A DNA stretch of 64,000 bases from the NCBI GenBank assembly GCA_036346375.1, contig JAYEVE010000527.1, forward strand, positions 744,001 through 808,000, read 5' to 3'. Positions 49,011 to 60,405 of the stretch are shown here, in pieces. This DNA comes from Guadua angustifolia. Taxonomy: Eukaryota; Streptophyta; Magnoliopsida; Poales; Poaceae. The notes below the pieces were generated by a model. The model did no database searches. It saw only the letters and a program-made list of their open reading frames with translations, and was not told the DNA's origin. The translations under genes were made by a program, and so were the position numbers. Within the stretch, counting starts at the first letter, position 1; each line of letters starts with the position of its first letter.

Positions 49011-50200
49011 ACCACCCAAGCTTAAACAGAGACTAACATATTCAATGCGCTAATGGGTCAAAGATATAAGTCAAAGATATATCTAGCCTACTCATTTGAG
49101 TACGTGTTTTCGCATTCACCTCATTCTACTCCTTTTTCATAACACGATGTTAGAACTAATTAGTTATCTATGTTGACACATCTATGTATAGTTTTCATGG
49201 ATTCTTCTTATGATCGAGCTAGATCGTAGCTCGATCACAATTATGGACTCGCAAAGGAGACCAGTTGAAAAGTATCAAAACTTTATCGACATGCTCGACC
49301 GGTATTAATTCTTGTTCCTTTTATTATCGTATTAGCTCTATTTCCTTCAATTTGAAACAAATTCTAATCATGTACAATTCAGAATCACATGTGTAGTGCA
49401 TTCACACGGTTCCGTGCTAAAAACGTATGCATTCAAGGAGAAATTTGACATTACAATTGCCTCGTGTACGATATCATAATGCTAGCTTTTTAGTTAGTTA
49501 ACTTAATTTCCTTGCATCCATTTCACGCTTTCAACTTTTTCCATCGCAGATCTTGACTCACCACGGTAACAATTTATGCGGCTACTATGTATGCGAGTTT
49601 ATGCACACCCAAACCGAGCCACCGATCGCGTGCTAAAAGGCAACAAGGGGTGAGTAAATATAATTACTAGCTTTAATGATGTATAGGTACTCCTTATATC
49701 TTGTACAAGTTCAAGTATTGATTAGTTAATGACTTAACGATAGGTGCCTCAACATTTGGCGGAACAAGGTTCGAACTCTCGCCGCACGAGTGAGAGCAAT
49801 CCAAGAACAACTCGTCGGCTTTATTTACGATGAGGTCAGAATCCAAAAGGCGAAGTTTCACGAACCAATGTTTAACAAAGTTGTGCCCTTCAATAAGGAC
49901 TAGTGAATCGTCGGGTCGACATCTACGGCTAGCAAGAGCAATGCGCGTAAAAGATCCCGGCGAATGTAAGGAAAAAATACTCAAGTTGTAATTAAAGTTG
50001 TGTACATATATATTGATACATTAGACGATGAGCGTAAGAACAAATATGTGTACATATTTTAATACATTAGATGTAATTAAATTTGTTAATGAATGTTCAA
50101 GTGATTTAATTATCGTGCAAAGTGCATGATTGATTATCTATGCTTTTAATTAGTTGTGATTTAACACACACACATATATAATAGCTACTTGGAGAAATAG
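49011..50200. other. 3' non-coding part of CACTA copy 2
   Basis: Collinear with 20600-21740 in copy 1. Palindromic GATCGAGCTAGATCGTAGCTCGATC lies at about 49213-49238. No convincing gene; the frame at 49694-49984 on the minus strand is not supported by motifs. The matching stretch of copy 1 likewise holds none. Confidence 0.5.
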
Positions 50201-50204
50201 ACCT

Positions 50205-50468
50205 ATATATATATAAAACATCAAGACGGTTGGAGAAACCAACAGTATCGATGAGGTTCATCGAAGACGGCTGGAGACACCAACCGCATCGATGTGGTCT
50301 CGGGGTTCCCGCCACGCCACGTGTGACTTGAACCGCATCGATACTCTATCAAGATCGGTGTGGAATCGACCGATGCCTTTGAGCATCGATCCGGATAGCT
50401 CTGACAGTTCAAAAACCGGTACTAAAGGCTCTTTTGAACCGGTACTAAATGCCCTTTCCGTAGTAGTG
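50205..50468. repeat. CACTA copy 2 terminal and subterminal repeats (right end)
   Basis: CATCAAGACGGTTGG, CAACCGCATCGATG and AACCGGTACTAAA units (50220-50455) ending TTTCCGTAGTAGTG at 50468; inverse of 20318-20580. Confidence 0.8.
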
Positions 50469-51397
50469 TTATGTCGGACGATTGATATTAGGCCACGTAG
50501 TAGATTTACCCGTAACCGTTAGAGTGAGTTCATCAGTCTAGAATTAGCCACGTGCCATCTGTACAGTCGGGCGGGGGAAAATTCATATTTTCTTTATAAA
50601 AATAATTCGGAAAGATTTAGAATTTCTAATTCCAGAGTTTAGTTTATTTTTAAAACTTCTAAATGTTATAATCTTTTGCATATGAACTCCGATTTGGTTG
50701 ATTCAAACTCCTAAAAATTTATAAAATCATGATATATCTAATGGGGGTTTTATTTGAATTTCGGAGTTCATTTGTTATTTGTTCTTGGTGTTTATTTGCT
50801 ATTTGGTTTTGGTGCTTATTTGCTTTCTCCCACGATTCGCGTAGACGTTGAGTTGAGCGAGGTGTCGGAAGAAGGATTATTATTTCAAGAGCAATCTTGA
50901 GCAATACCAGAGCTTAAGCAAGGCAAGTTGTGCTTTGATCATGTTGCACCCATAAACTAGATTGCATGCTATTTTGATTTACCGTATCACTCGTTATTGT
51001 ATGTGTATAAATGATTTCAACATATATTTGGGACTAGCTATCGTACGCTTTGAATTATATCCTACCTTGCTAGTTGTATGCCATGATCCATTGTCACCCT
51101 AGGTTGGTTAATTATAGTTGGTTAAATAGAAAATCAACATGGGTGGTTAGACCAATTAGAGATGCTTAGCCATGCCACGTCATCACATGCTCATGGAATA
51201 TTGTTTATTAATCTTGACTAATGGAATATGGAACTATGATAATAATTTGTGGGCCATGTGGTCGCACAAAGAGATTGAGTTGTTATGACAAATGAGAGTC
51301 ATAGAACGATGTTGATTTGTGAAGAGCACGTGGTGTTTGGTAATCAACTGTGGGAAAAATAATTTAAACCGAGGCAAGTGGCAAGATTGTTTTTGGT

Positions 51398-51520
51398 GGG
51401 CCAAGAGTGGCAATTGGGCGGTCGATTTGGTTTTTGTGGGCCAAGAATGGCAATTGGGCGATCGCATTTGGTTTTAAGTGGGCCAAGAGTGGCAATTGGG
51501 CGGTCGCATTTGGTTTTTGG
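51398..51520. repeat. 42-bp minisatellite, D2 copy
   Basis: GGGCCAAGA units at 51398, 51438 and 51480; spacing of 40 and 42, so one unit is two bases shorter than in D1. Confidence 0.75.
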
Positions 51521-52192
51521 TTAGTCTTACCTTGGTCAACTAAGGGTAGTTAATTTAAAATGAACAACTGGATGGGATGGCGGGATGCCATGTGGATAAT
51601 GGAACTTGATTTAGGATGAAGAACTTGAGTTTATTTGAGAATCATTGAATCTATTTACTTGTTATTATTTGTTTTACTGTCTTTTCAATCTATTAATGTA
51701 TGTGTTTCAAATGTTGCTTTACTGCTTATGAACCATAAGCCTTCCTTTGGAATAAGCCTGCATATAGTTATAATAGAAATGCATTCTGTGCACAACTTGT
51801 TGAGTACGTGTTGGTGTACTCACCCTTGCTTAACAACCAACAACAGTGGAGGAATCATCTTCAATATTGGAGAAGGACTTTCAGGTGGACGCGTGTCACT
51901 AGGCCAATCCTTGTCAGTCGCCTGTGGTGTGCTGATGGGACATCTACGTTTTCTACTACTTTCTGCTGCATTTGTCTTATTGGTCTTATTATTGCCTTGC
52001 AAGGCTGAATAATGTAAGTGATCATAAAATCATACACTAGTTACATTCAATCAATAAAGTCCTATTATTCTTATCGTTGTGTATGATATGATGCTTACCG
52101 ATGTTAAGCTGTGTGCACTAGCGTTTGATCCTGGGACTAGTGCGAAAAAACACAGTGGATTCGAATGGTTGGATTCGGGTCCTTACATATGG

Positions 52193-53197
52193 CCTATGTA
52201 TATGTGATGCATGTAATGTTTACATGGCCTGCGTGCCATGTCAAGCCATAAGGCTATTTCATTATCAAAGTTGTATAACGGCCTGCGTGTCGACTTGTGA
52301 TGTTTGAAACCTTCATGTAAATTTCATCATCTAAGCTGTAAGGAGTTGCATCTACAATGATGAAGATGATGGCAATCAAGCATGATGGCTAGGTGAACAA
52401 TCAAGCAAGATGGCCATGTGAACCAACAAGCATGATGATGGAGATCCTAATGCTAAAGGCCATACTATTTCACAGCTTAATCTTGATTTTATGTGGATGT
52501 GTGTTTAATCCTTGCTATTTTCTTTATGCTCATTGCATGTGATGCCATGTTCATAGTAGATATTGTTCATCCCCATAGTTAAACAAATTTTAAATCAAAT
52601 ATGTCCACCCTATTGTTGCACCTATCAAGAATTTAGATCATTATTGATATGACTGCCAAAGTAGTATATCAATGACTATCTTAATAGATGATAGGGACGT
52701 GTTGGACACATCACGCATAACAATGGTAGATTTAATCAAGCTATCAAAACGGTTTTGGGCTTGAGGACATAAGTGGTTGAGTTTTGATTTCAGTAATGAA
52801 GGAACAAATACAAGACAATTGGTGTCTAGGAAAACACACATGAGGCTAGGTTTCTTAATTGGCACCCGAAATCGGGAAGTGCTCCCTTCCTCATGTGAGC
52901 CCTAGGGTAGGTTGACCTGGCCATGAGTCGAGTTGACGGAGGCATTCATTACTTGTTTTCATGCTCAACCAACAAGAATTACATAAGATGTAATTAGCAA
53001 AGATGTTGCTTACCTATATCATTAAATCTCTAGCAGTGATGCTAAAGCTCATTAGTGTTTGATGAATATGGATCTTGAATACTCACTATGTGTCCATAAA
53101 GGGGGCACATGATAGGAGTATCTTTTATTAAAATGTTTAATGAAAGTTTTACATAAACATAGGGCTTAGAAACTTTGCATGTTTTTGTTGTAGTTCA
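52193..53197 (+). other. Copia untranslated leader (second part), D2
   Basis: From the TATGG duplication to the gag ATG. Contains no gene; the minus-strand frame 52641-52865 is identical to 35359-35583 in D1 because it is the same duplicated DNA, not because it is selected. With 19046-19589 it makes a leader of about 1.5 kb. Confidence 0.6.
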
Positions 53198-54045
53198 ATG
53201 GCACCTGCTACTCCTTCTACTACACCTGGTTTTGCTTTGAGATCGGTTTTGAAAAAGGAAAAACTTAATGGAACAAATTTTGTGGATTGGTATCGCAACC
53301 TGAGAATTGTTCTCAAGCATGAAAAGAAAGACTATGTTCTAGAGAATCCAATTCCTAATGAACCAGCAGAAAATGCTTCTCGCAATGATAAGGCTGAGTA
53401 TGAAAAACATGTTAATGCCTCTGTAGAGGTCAGCTGTCTCATGCTTGTCACCATGGACTCTGAGCTTCAAAAGCAATATGAGGACCAGGATGCTTACAAT
53501 ATGATTGTGGGCTTAAAGGACATGTTTGGGAATCAAGCAACAGCTGAGAGGTATGGTATCTCCAAGCTTTTGTTTGCTTGCAAGCTGGCTGAAGGAAGTC
53601 CGGTCAGTCCTCTTGTAATCAAAATGATTGGTTACATTGGGAGATTGGAAAAGCTCGATTTTCCCCTTAGCCTTGGTTTGGCTACGGATGTGATTCTCCA
53701 GTCTCTACCTCAGAGTTTTGAGCCGTTCATTATGAATTTTCATATGAATAGCATGGAGAAAAGCCTGACCGAACTACATGGGATGCTCAAGTCTGCTGAG
53801 GAAAGCATAAAGAAAAAACCTAATCATGTGATGATGGTTCAGAAAACCACTGCCTTCAAGAAGAAGGCTAAGACTGGAAACAAAGGAAAGGGCAAGGGCA
53901 AGGTTGAGATCGCGAGTCTCAAATCTAAGCTTGAGAAGCTTAAGATTGGCCCTAAACCTGATGCTTAGTGCTTCTATTGCAAGAAGTTAGGACATTAGAA
54001 ACGAAACTGTGCAAAGTACTTGGCAGATAAGAAGAATGGAAGTGT
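53198..54045 (+). pseudogene. Copia gag, D2 copy (main copy)
   Basis: Capsid-nucleocapsid protein of the Copia element. The ATG at 53198 opens a 256-residue frame: N-terminal MAPATPSTTPGF, the LNGTNFVDWYRNLRIVL segment at residues 26-42, capsid-like helices to about residue 205, a Lys-rich stretch (KKKAKTGNKGKGKGK, residues 223-239), then stop TAG at 53966-53968. The zinc knuckle follows in frame: CFYCKKLGH, a TAG where Trp is expected, then KRNC (CX2CX4HX4C spacing, about 53970-54010). Both stops stand at codons one C-to-T change (either strand) from Gln or Trp. Probably once one gag-pol frame. Confidence 0.85.
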
Positions 54046-57000
54046 GACTTCCACTTTAGGTATTCATGTTGTAGAAATTAATCTGGCCACTTCTAATCTT
54101 GCCTCTTGGGTATATGATACCAGATTGGTTGCTCACATTTGCGATTCGATGCAGGGGCTGATAAAGAGTAGAGACTTGGCAAAAGGAGAAGTGGATCTTC
54201 GCGTGGGGAATAAAGCAAGAGTTGCGGCTATTGCCATTGGCACCTACCCATTGCATTTGCCTTCTGGATTAATTTTAGAACTCAATAATTGTTATTTTGT
54301 TCCATCTTTGAGTAGAAACATTATTTCATCTTCTTGTTTGGAACATGAAGGTTATGATTTTATAAAGGACTTTGTTTGTTTGATATTTTTGAATGATATG
54401 TATTATGGCCGATGCCCCATGGTAGATGGGTTGTACATGCTTGAACTCGAATAAAAACCTATCTACAACATTAATGTGAAAAGGTTTCGGCCTAATGATG
54501 TGAATCCTACTTTTTTATGGCATTGTCGCTTAGGCCACATAAATGAGAAGCGCATGAAGAAGCTCCATGTCGATGGACTTCTAACCTCATTTGATTATGA
54601 ATCATTTGAAACATGTGAGTCTTGTTTACTTGGCAAGATGACAAAAGCCCTTTCACGAGTTTCGGTGAAAGGGCAAATGAGTTGTTGGTCCTAGTACATA
54701 TGGATGTATGTGGACCAATGAGCTTTAGTGCCAGAGGTGGGTTTCAGTACTTTGCAACTTTTACCGATGACTTTAGTAGATATGGATATATCTACTTAAT
54801 GAGGCATAAATCTGAAACATTTGAAAAGTTCAAAGAGTTTTAGAACGAAGTACAAAATCAACTTGGCAAATCAATAAAACACTTACGATCAGATCGTGGT
54901 GGCGAATACTTGATCCAAGAGTTTGGTGATCATCTAAAGCAATGTGGAATCGTTCCGCAACTTACTCCGCCAGGAACGCCTCAATGGAATGGCGTATCCA
55001 AACGACGGAACCGAACTTTGTTAGACATGGTTCGGTCAATGATAAGCCAAACAGATCTGCCATTGTCCTTCTGGGGGTATGCTCTAGAAACAGCTGCGTT
55101 CACTTTAAACAGGGTTCCATCAAAAGCCATTGAGAAAACTTCACATGAGATGTGGACTGGGAAACGTCCCTCATTGTCATTTCTCAAGATATGGGGTTGT
55201 GAGGCTTATGTAAAATGTTTGCAATCAGATAAACTCGCACCTAAATCAGAAAAATGCTTCTTTGTGGGGTATCCTAAAGAAACAAAAGGATATTACTTTT
55301 ACAAAAGGGATGAAAACAAAGTGTTTGTTGCTCGAAATGGTGTCTTTCTAGAGAAAGAGTTTCTTTCAAAAGGAGTTAGTGGGAGCAAGGTGCGACTTGA
55401 AGAAATTCGAGAACCATCAGAAAATATTTCAACTCCCATTGAACCTTCACTTGATGTACAAGATGTTGTACAACCTGTGGAAGAGACACCAACCCTACGT
55501 AGGTCGGGGAGGCCGCGCCATGAACCCATGAGATATGGATATGACATATTATTATTGGATAATGATAAGCCTATGACTTACAAAGAAGCGATGACGGACC
55601 CAAACTCCGAAAAATGGCTTGGAGCCATGAGATCCGAAATTCAGTCTATGCATGACAATCAAGTTTGGAACTTGGTTGATCCTCCTCATGGTGTAAAAAC
55701 CATTGAGTGCAAATGGATTTTCAAGAAGAAAATAGATATGGATGGAAATGTTCAGATATATAAGGCACAGTTGGTGGCAAAGGGTTTCAAACAAGTTCAA
55801 GGATTTGACTATGATGAAACTTTCTCACCGGTAGCCATGCTTAAGTCTGTCCAGATCATTTTAGTTATTGCTGCATATTTCGATTATGAAATATGGCAGA
55901 TGGATGTCAAAACAGCTTTCCTTAATGGGAATCTATCTGAGGATGTATACATGATACAACCTGAAGGTTTTGTTGATCCTAAATATGCTAATAAGGTATG
56001 CAAGCTTCAAAGATCTATTTATGGGTTGAAGCAAGCATCTCAGAATTGGAACATTCGTTTTGATGAAGTAGTCAAAGGATTTGACTTCATAAAAAATGAA
56101 GAAGAGCCTTGTGTTTACAAAAAGGCCAGTGGGAGTGCACTTGTATTTCTGATCTTATATGTGGATGACATATTATTGATCGGGAATAATATTCCTATGC
56201 TTGAAGACGTTAAGACTTTGTTGAAAAAAAGTTTCTCAATGAAGGACTTGGGAGAAGCATGTTATATCTTGGGCATAAAGATCTACAGGGATAGATCAAA
56301 AAGATTGATTGAATTAAGCTAGGAAACATACATTGACAAGGTATTGAAGAGGTTCAATATGCATGAATCCAAGAGAGGATTCATGCCAATGTCACATGGT
56401 ATAAGTCTAAGCAAGAATTAATGTCTTTCGACAACTGATGAGCGAGACATGATGAGCAAGATACCATATGCTTCGGCTATTGGGTCTATTATGTATGCCA
56501 TGATCTGTACGCGCCCGGATGTCTCATATGCTCTAAGTGTCACGAGTAGATACCAAGCGGATTCCGGTGATGGTCATTGGACAGCCGTGAAAAACATCCT
56601 GAAGTACTTGAGAAGAACTAAGGATATGTTCCTAGTTTTTGGAGGTGAGGAAGAATTGGTTGTAAAGGGTTACACCGACGTAAGCTTCCAAACTGACAAA
56701 GATGATTTCCGATCGCAATCTGGGTTCGTATTTAATTACACTAAATGGAGGAGCGGTAAGCTGGAAGAGTTCCAAACAAAATACGGTGGCTGACTCTACA
56801 ACAGAAGCAGAGTACATTGCGGCTTCAGAGGCCGCAAAGGAAGCTGTTTGGATAAAGAAGTTCATCTCAGAGCTTGGTGTGGTCGCTAGTGCCTCTAATC
56901 CAATGGACCTCTATTGTGATAATAGTGGTGCCATTGCACGTTTAAAGAGCCTCGATCACATCAAGTCCAAACACATACTCCGAAGCTTTCACCTTATTCG

Positions 57001-57142
57001 CGAGATTGTGAATAGAGGTGACGTGAAGATATGCAAAGTACATACGGAAGCTAATGTGGCTGATCTGTTGACAAAGCCTCTTCCACAGCCTAAGCATGAG
57101 GCGCACACAAGGTCTATTGGTATTAGATGCTTAATTGACTGA
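54020..57142 (+). pseudogene. Copia pol (protease, integrase, RT, RNase H), D2 copy
   Basis: Protease: WVYDTRLVAHIC at 54107-54142, with D-T-R in place of D-T-G. GAG_pre-integrase: WHCRLGHINEKRMKKLH with CESCLLGKM (54519-54640). Integrase: HMDVCGPM (54700-54723), DRGGEYL (about 54893-54912), GVSKRRNRTLLDM (about 54991-55030) with Lys where the catalytic Glu stands. Reverse transcriptase: KWIFKKKIDMDG (55711), QMDVKTAFLNG (55898), SIYGLKQAS (56013), LYVDDILLIG (56155-56184) intact. RNase H: CTRPDVSYALSVTSRYQ (56506), SWKSSKQNTVADSTTEAEYIA (about 56759-56821), HIKSKHI and ADLLTKPLP to the stop at 57140. Breaks: TAA at about 54452, one-base loss near 54650, TAG at 54841, TAG at 56320, TAA near 56419, frame change near 56735. 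Confidence 0.9.
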
Positions 57143-57149
57143 CTCAAGT

Positions 57150-57162
57150 GCAAGTGGGAGAT
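57150..57162 (+). promoter_or_regulatory. Copia polypurine tract
   Basis: GCAAGTGGGAGAT directly before the 3' LTR's TGTTGG. Purine-rich, at the position expected for plus-strand priming. Confidence 0.8.
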
Positions 57163-58524
57163 TGTTGGTATTATGCCCTTGAGGCAGTCATATAGATGAT
57201 TGTAACATGACTATGCTTATGAATAATAATATGATTATTGGTCCAATGAATGTATATCATTATATTGATCAGCAAGTATGTGACTTGCTTATGAAGCTCT
57301 CTACTTATTGATATAATTCTGTAAGTATCTCTAATCGGGTATCATCGTATAAGACAACGATGAATAGATCAGCACATGTATTGATCGATGATTATGTTTC
57401 ATAGATCATAGAATATGGAGATATCATCAATACATTGTGAACTTATGATGAAGAACATGGGTTAGATAGACCCAAGAATGGGACATCGCGAGAATGTTAC
57501 ATTCTTATGTGTCATCGATGCATCTCATACATAGTGGATGTATGATCCTTAGACCTGAGATTGTCGTATTCCCTACATGTGTAATAGTTTACCTTGGGGC
57601 TACCAAACGCTATTTCCTAACCGGATAGTTATAAAGATAGCTTTCATGTTTACTATGAAACATGCAGAGGGAAGTGAGCAGTCAAGATGGAATTTGCACT
57701 CCGGTGTAACGGAGATATATGTCTAGGCCACTCGTGTGATATGATTAAGGAAGTGCATGGCCATCTTTGTGATTGAGAAGTCAATCACAACTTATTAATA
57801 TATCACGGATCACGAGAGATGGATTGAACTATCAAAGGATGACATACTTCTCGCCTTGAATTCGATCTTCATATAGTTTGGCAAAGGGATTATTACATGA
57901 GTACTTTTGAAAGGTTATATCTGATTAGATCATATGCGTTTGGGAGTTGGCATGCTCTGCAAGGAACCGCTACCAACTATTGGATTAGAAAAAGGGTTTT
58001 CCGAATCTATGTCCAAATGTACATGAACCTCTGTGGTCAAACACTTAACAATTTGGGGCGCATTAATTCGGATTGGATCCGTAATTAATGGACCTCGTGG
58101 GCTTAATGCGCTGATGGGCCCTGGCTTAGGGTTTCGTCGCGTGGCTATATAAGGAGAGGGGAAGGGTGGGTGTGCATGTTGTTGTTCACGTCCAGAACCC
58201 TAGCCTCCACCTCTTATTGCCCCTGCTGAGCGACTCGGTGCTTGCACGCCGACGCACGGCGTTCCATCCCGGGACGTGTGGACTGCTGTGGTGACGCTGC
58301 TGCTACTGCGGCGTGGTGAGGACGATCCGCAGCGAGGACGAACCGCAGCGAGGATGATCCGCATGAGGACGATCCGCGTGAGGACGATCCACGTTGAGGA
58401 CGATCCACTACAACAACGCGTCTAGTGGTAATCCAATCTGTGATCCCTTTCTTGCGAGTAGCTTTCTGGTTATGCGGTAAAATTTTTTTAATTTGTGCTA
58501 GCGTAGCATACCGCGTTCCCAACA
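57163..58524 (+). repeat. 3' LTR of the Copia element
   Basis: 1362 bp homologous to 17659-19044. TATA box TATATAAG at 58146-58153; shorter GAGGACGATCC array at 58315-58410. Ends CCCAACA, followed by GCACAG. Confidence 0.9.
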
Positions 58525-58529
58525 GCACA

Positions 58530-58805
58530 GCAGGTGCTTGACCGATGAATTACCAGAGACCTTTGGAGTGAGTTCTCAATTGACTAGGGAGACGGGTGGA
58601 CAGATGAGAAGTCCCTTGACCAAACATGCATTCCCTAAGTTTTATGGGGATAGTCCGCGGATTTGGCAGGATAAGTGTATTGAGTATTTTCGGTTGTTCA
58701 ACATGCCACCATGTGGGTGTCTGTGGCAACAATACACTTGGAGGGGAATGCATCCCGATGGCTACAAGTTTATAAAGCTCAAAATGACTTCAAGAATTTA
58801 ATGAG
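58530..58805 (+). pseudogene. Gypsy gag fragment (host of the Copia insertion)
   Basis: The plus strand reads LTDELPETFGVS..., then FPKFYGDSPRIWQDKCIEYF with FNMPP (58630-58708), then after a one-base shift MWVSVATIHLEGNASRWLQ (58711-58767). This is the conserved 'FPKFDG..P..W...CE.YF..Y.VP...WV..A..H..G.A..W' segment of chromovirus-type Gypsy gag. Only about 90 residues remain. The upstream part would lie left of 17653, but only 56 bp there separate the Copia from an LTR start, so the 5' part of gag is missing. The rest of gag-pol is deleted at about 58806. Confidence 0.75.
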
Positions 58806-60405
58806 CAAGACAAGCACCCCTTTTGACTATCTTCATCCTACTATTTCAATTAATTTTTGTTTTTTCTTACAAATCTATGTGTGCATACGTGTATTTTCAG
58901 TAAATTTGCTATATTGTGGTTATCGGTAGATAATCATATTTGTTGCATGGAACATCCTTGATAAATTCGTGATATTAACCTTGAAAACTATAAGATAAGG
59001 ATTACACAATATCTAATGTATACTTGAGTATATTTGGTTATATGTGCAATTGCTTAGCCATGCTTAAGTATTAGGAGAACAAATGATCGGGTACAAGATT
59101 TGTTCATGGGATGAAAATTTTGACATATTGAGAAAGTTGTCTTTGCTATTTTTGGTATAAAATTAAAATTGAAAAGCTAAAGTTTTGATGTGGGCTAGTT
59201 ATTTATATAATCTATGAAGTGTATAGACTTGCACGTAGTATAGGGGGAGTTCTCGCCCAGGTCGATTAAGGACCGAACATTGAGCCGCATAATCAAGACA
59301 TCCATACAACTACAAGTACTATTTATGGGGTGGTTCTAATCTATTAAATCATCTGGGACTAGCTTTACATATTGGAAGGCCGGAGTAGTATAGGCTTTCT
59401 AAGATGGGTTGCTCATAGGGGTGTCCACACAGTGGTGTGGGTTCAACATTCCAACACAACGGTGCATACCTTGCTATGGGGGCAAGTGGCATGACGGGGT
59501 ATAGAGTGTACATATATCTTCCGCCATCATAGTAAGGGTCAAACATCATCGGGTTGGTGCAAAGTTAGGTTTAGGTGACATAACAATTTTATCATGATTT
59601 CTTTGCCGCACAGCAAAGAAAGTGTGTTAATATTTTGGCAACAAGACTTAGTCTTGACTTGTGGGTAAAGTTGTACACCTTTGTAGAGTTAAATCTTTTT
59701 GAAAAGCCGCATCCACTGTCAAGGGTGGCACTGGTGCATTGACACTATGTTAGTCTCAAATATTTATATTAAATTATGTGCAAAATTGGTGGGACATTAT
59801 TGTTTTAGATGTTATGCCTAGAAGGCAAACAAACGTATTGTTGAGCACAATCAAGGAGGATTGTGAGTTATTTATGTTATATGCTTATTATTTACATATC
59901 TATCAATTGTTCTTTATAAATTCTATTTGTAATCTATTACTTGTTATTATCGAATAAATTTCGCTTTATGCAAAAGAACCTGACAGGGTAGCCATTCTTG
60001 TCATAGCCTTAATTTATGCTTGTATGCATAGAGTCTATCCTTTGTTAAGCCATACATATATTTATATTTGTGATACACTACAAGTCTTGTAGAGTACGAA
60101 AATACTCAACCTTGCTTGTTGACATTTTATTTAGAGTTTGAGGAAACCACACTCCTCAAGGAGTCTTACACCACCGCAGGTTATGGGGATTACAGTGACG
60201 ACTTTTTCTAGAATTATCCTTTTTAGTTGCTTCCATATGCAAAAAAGGCTTTTGGTTGGTTGATCAACCGCTGCCCCTAGCATGCCAATATAGCTAAGTT
60301 AAAGCGCTCAAGTTCTCTCAATTTTCCTGACACAATTCCTTCCAAATTTTCCAATGTTCAGGGATTGGAATTACATTCTCCCTAGTCTGGTTTATAGACT
60401 AGCAG
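58806..60405 (+). repeat. Gypsy LTR fragment
   Basis: Aligns with 15640-17230: the 'TTGCTATATTGTGG.T..T.GGTAGATA' stretch (58905-58930 with 15730-15755), TTAGCCATGCTT.AGTA.T (59053 with 15871), GTGGGTAAAGTTGTACACCT (59661 with 16490), and the AATACTCA(C/A)CCTTGC motif (60099 with 16885). Ends with ACATTCTCCCTAGTCTGG (about 60373) matching 17187. No gene; short frames inside are incidental. Confidence 0.6.

Larger units (their letters stand above)
38414..50468 (+). mobile_element. CACTA DNA transposon, copy 2 (12.05 kb), inverted
   Basis: Reverse-complement counterpart of copy 1. The right end CCCTTTCCGTAGTAGTG to 50468 matches copy 1's left end with one change. The left end reads TACTTAACCGTCCTTTCCTACCG from about 38414, aligning with copy 1's right terminus once a few bases are lost. 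Genes run on the plus strand: transposase 39850-43060 and second gene 46433-49010. Unlike copy 1 its flanks are not contiguous target sequence and show no matching 3-bp duplication: D1 pol on the left, D2 solo LTR on the right. Confidence 0.85.
50473..55708 (+). repeat. Direct duplicate D2 (5.2 kb), right copy
   Basis: Copy of 33187-38416. Its left edge abuts the terminus of CACTA copy 2, so the solo LTR here lacks its first part. Its right edge runs on without a break into the rest of Copia pol, so D2 is in the original Copia context. It keeps CAG and CTG at many sites where D1 has CG strings, and its ORFs are longer. Confidence 0.9.
17659..58524 (+). mobile_element. Copia LTR retrotransposon, expanded to 41 kb by nested events
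   Basis: The two ends are the same 1.37-kb LTR (17659-19044 and 57163-58524), both TGTTGG...CCCAACA, flanked by GCACAG. The primer-binding site TGGTATCAGAGCC follows the 5' LTR and a purine tract precedes the 3' LTR. Gag, protease, integrase, reverse transcriptase and RNase H follow in Copia order. The LTR start and the pol motifs resemble the Angela/Tork group of grass Copia elements (inference). Subtracting the solo LTR, both CACTA copies and one 5.2-kb duplicate leaves an element of normal size (about 8-9 kb). Confidence 0.85.
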
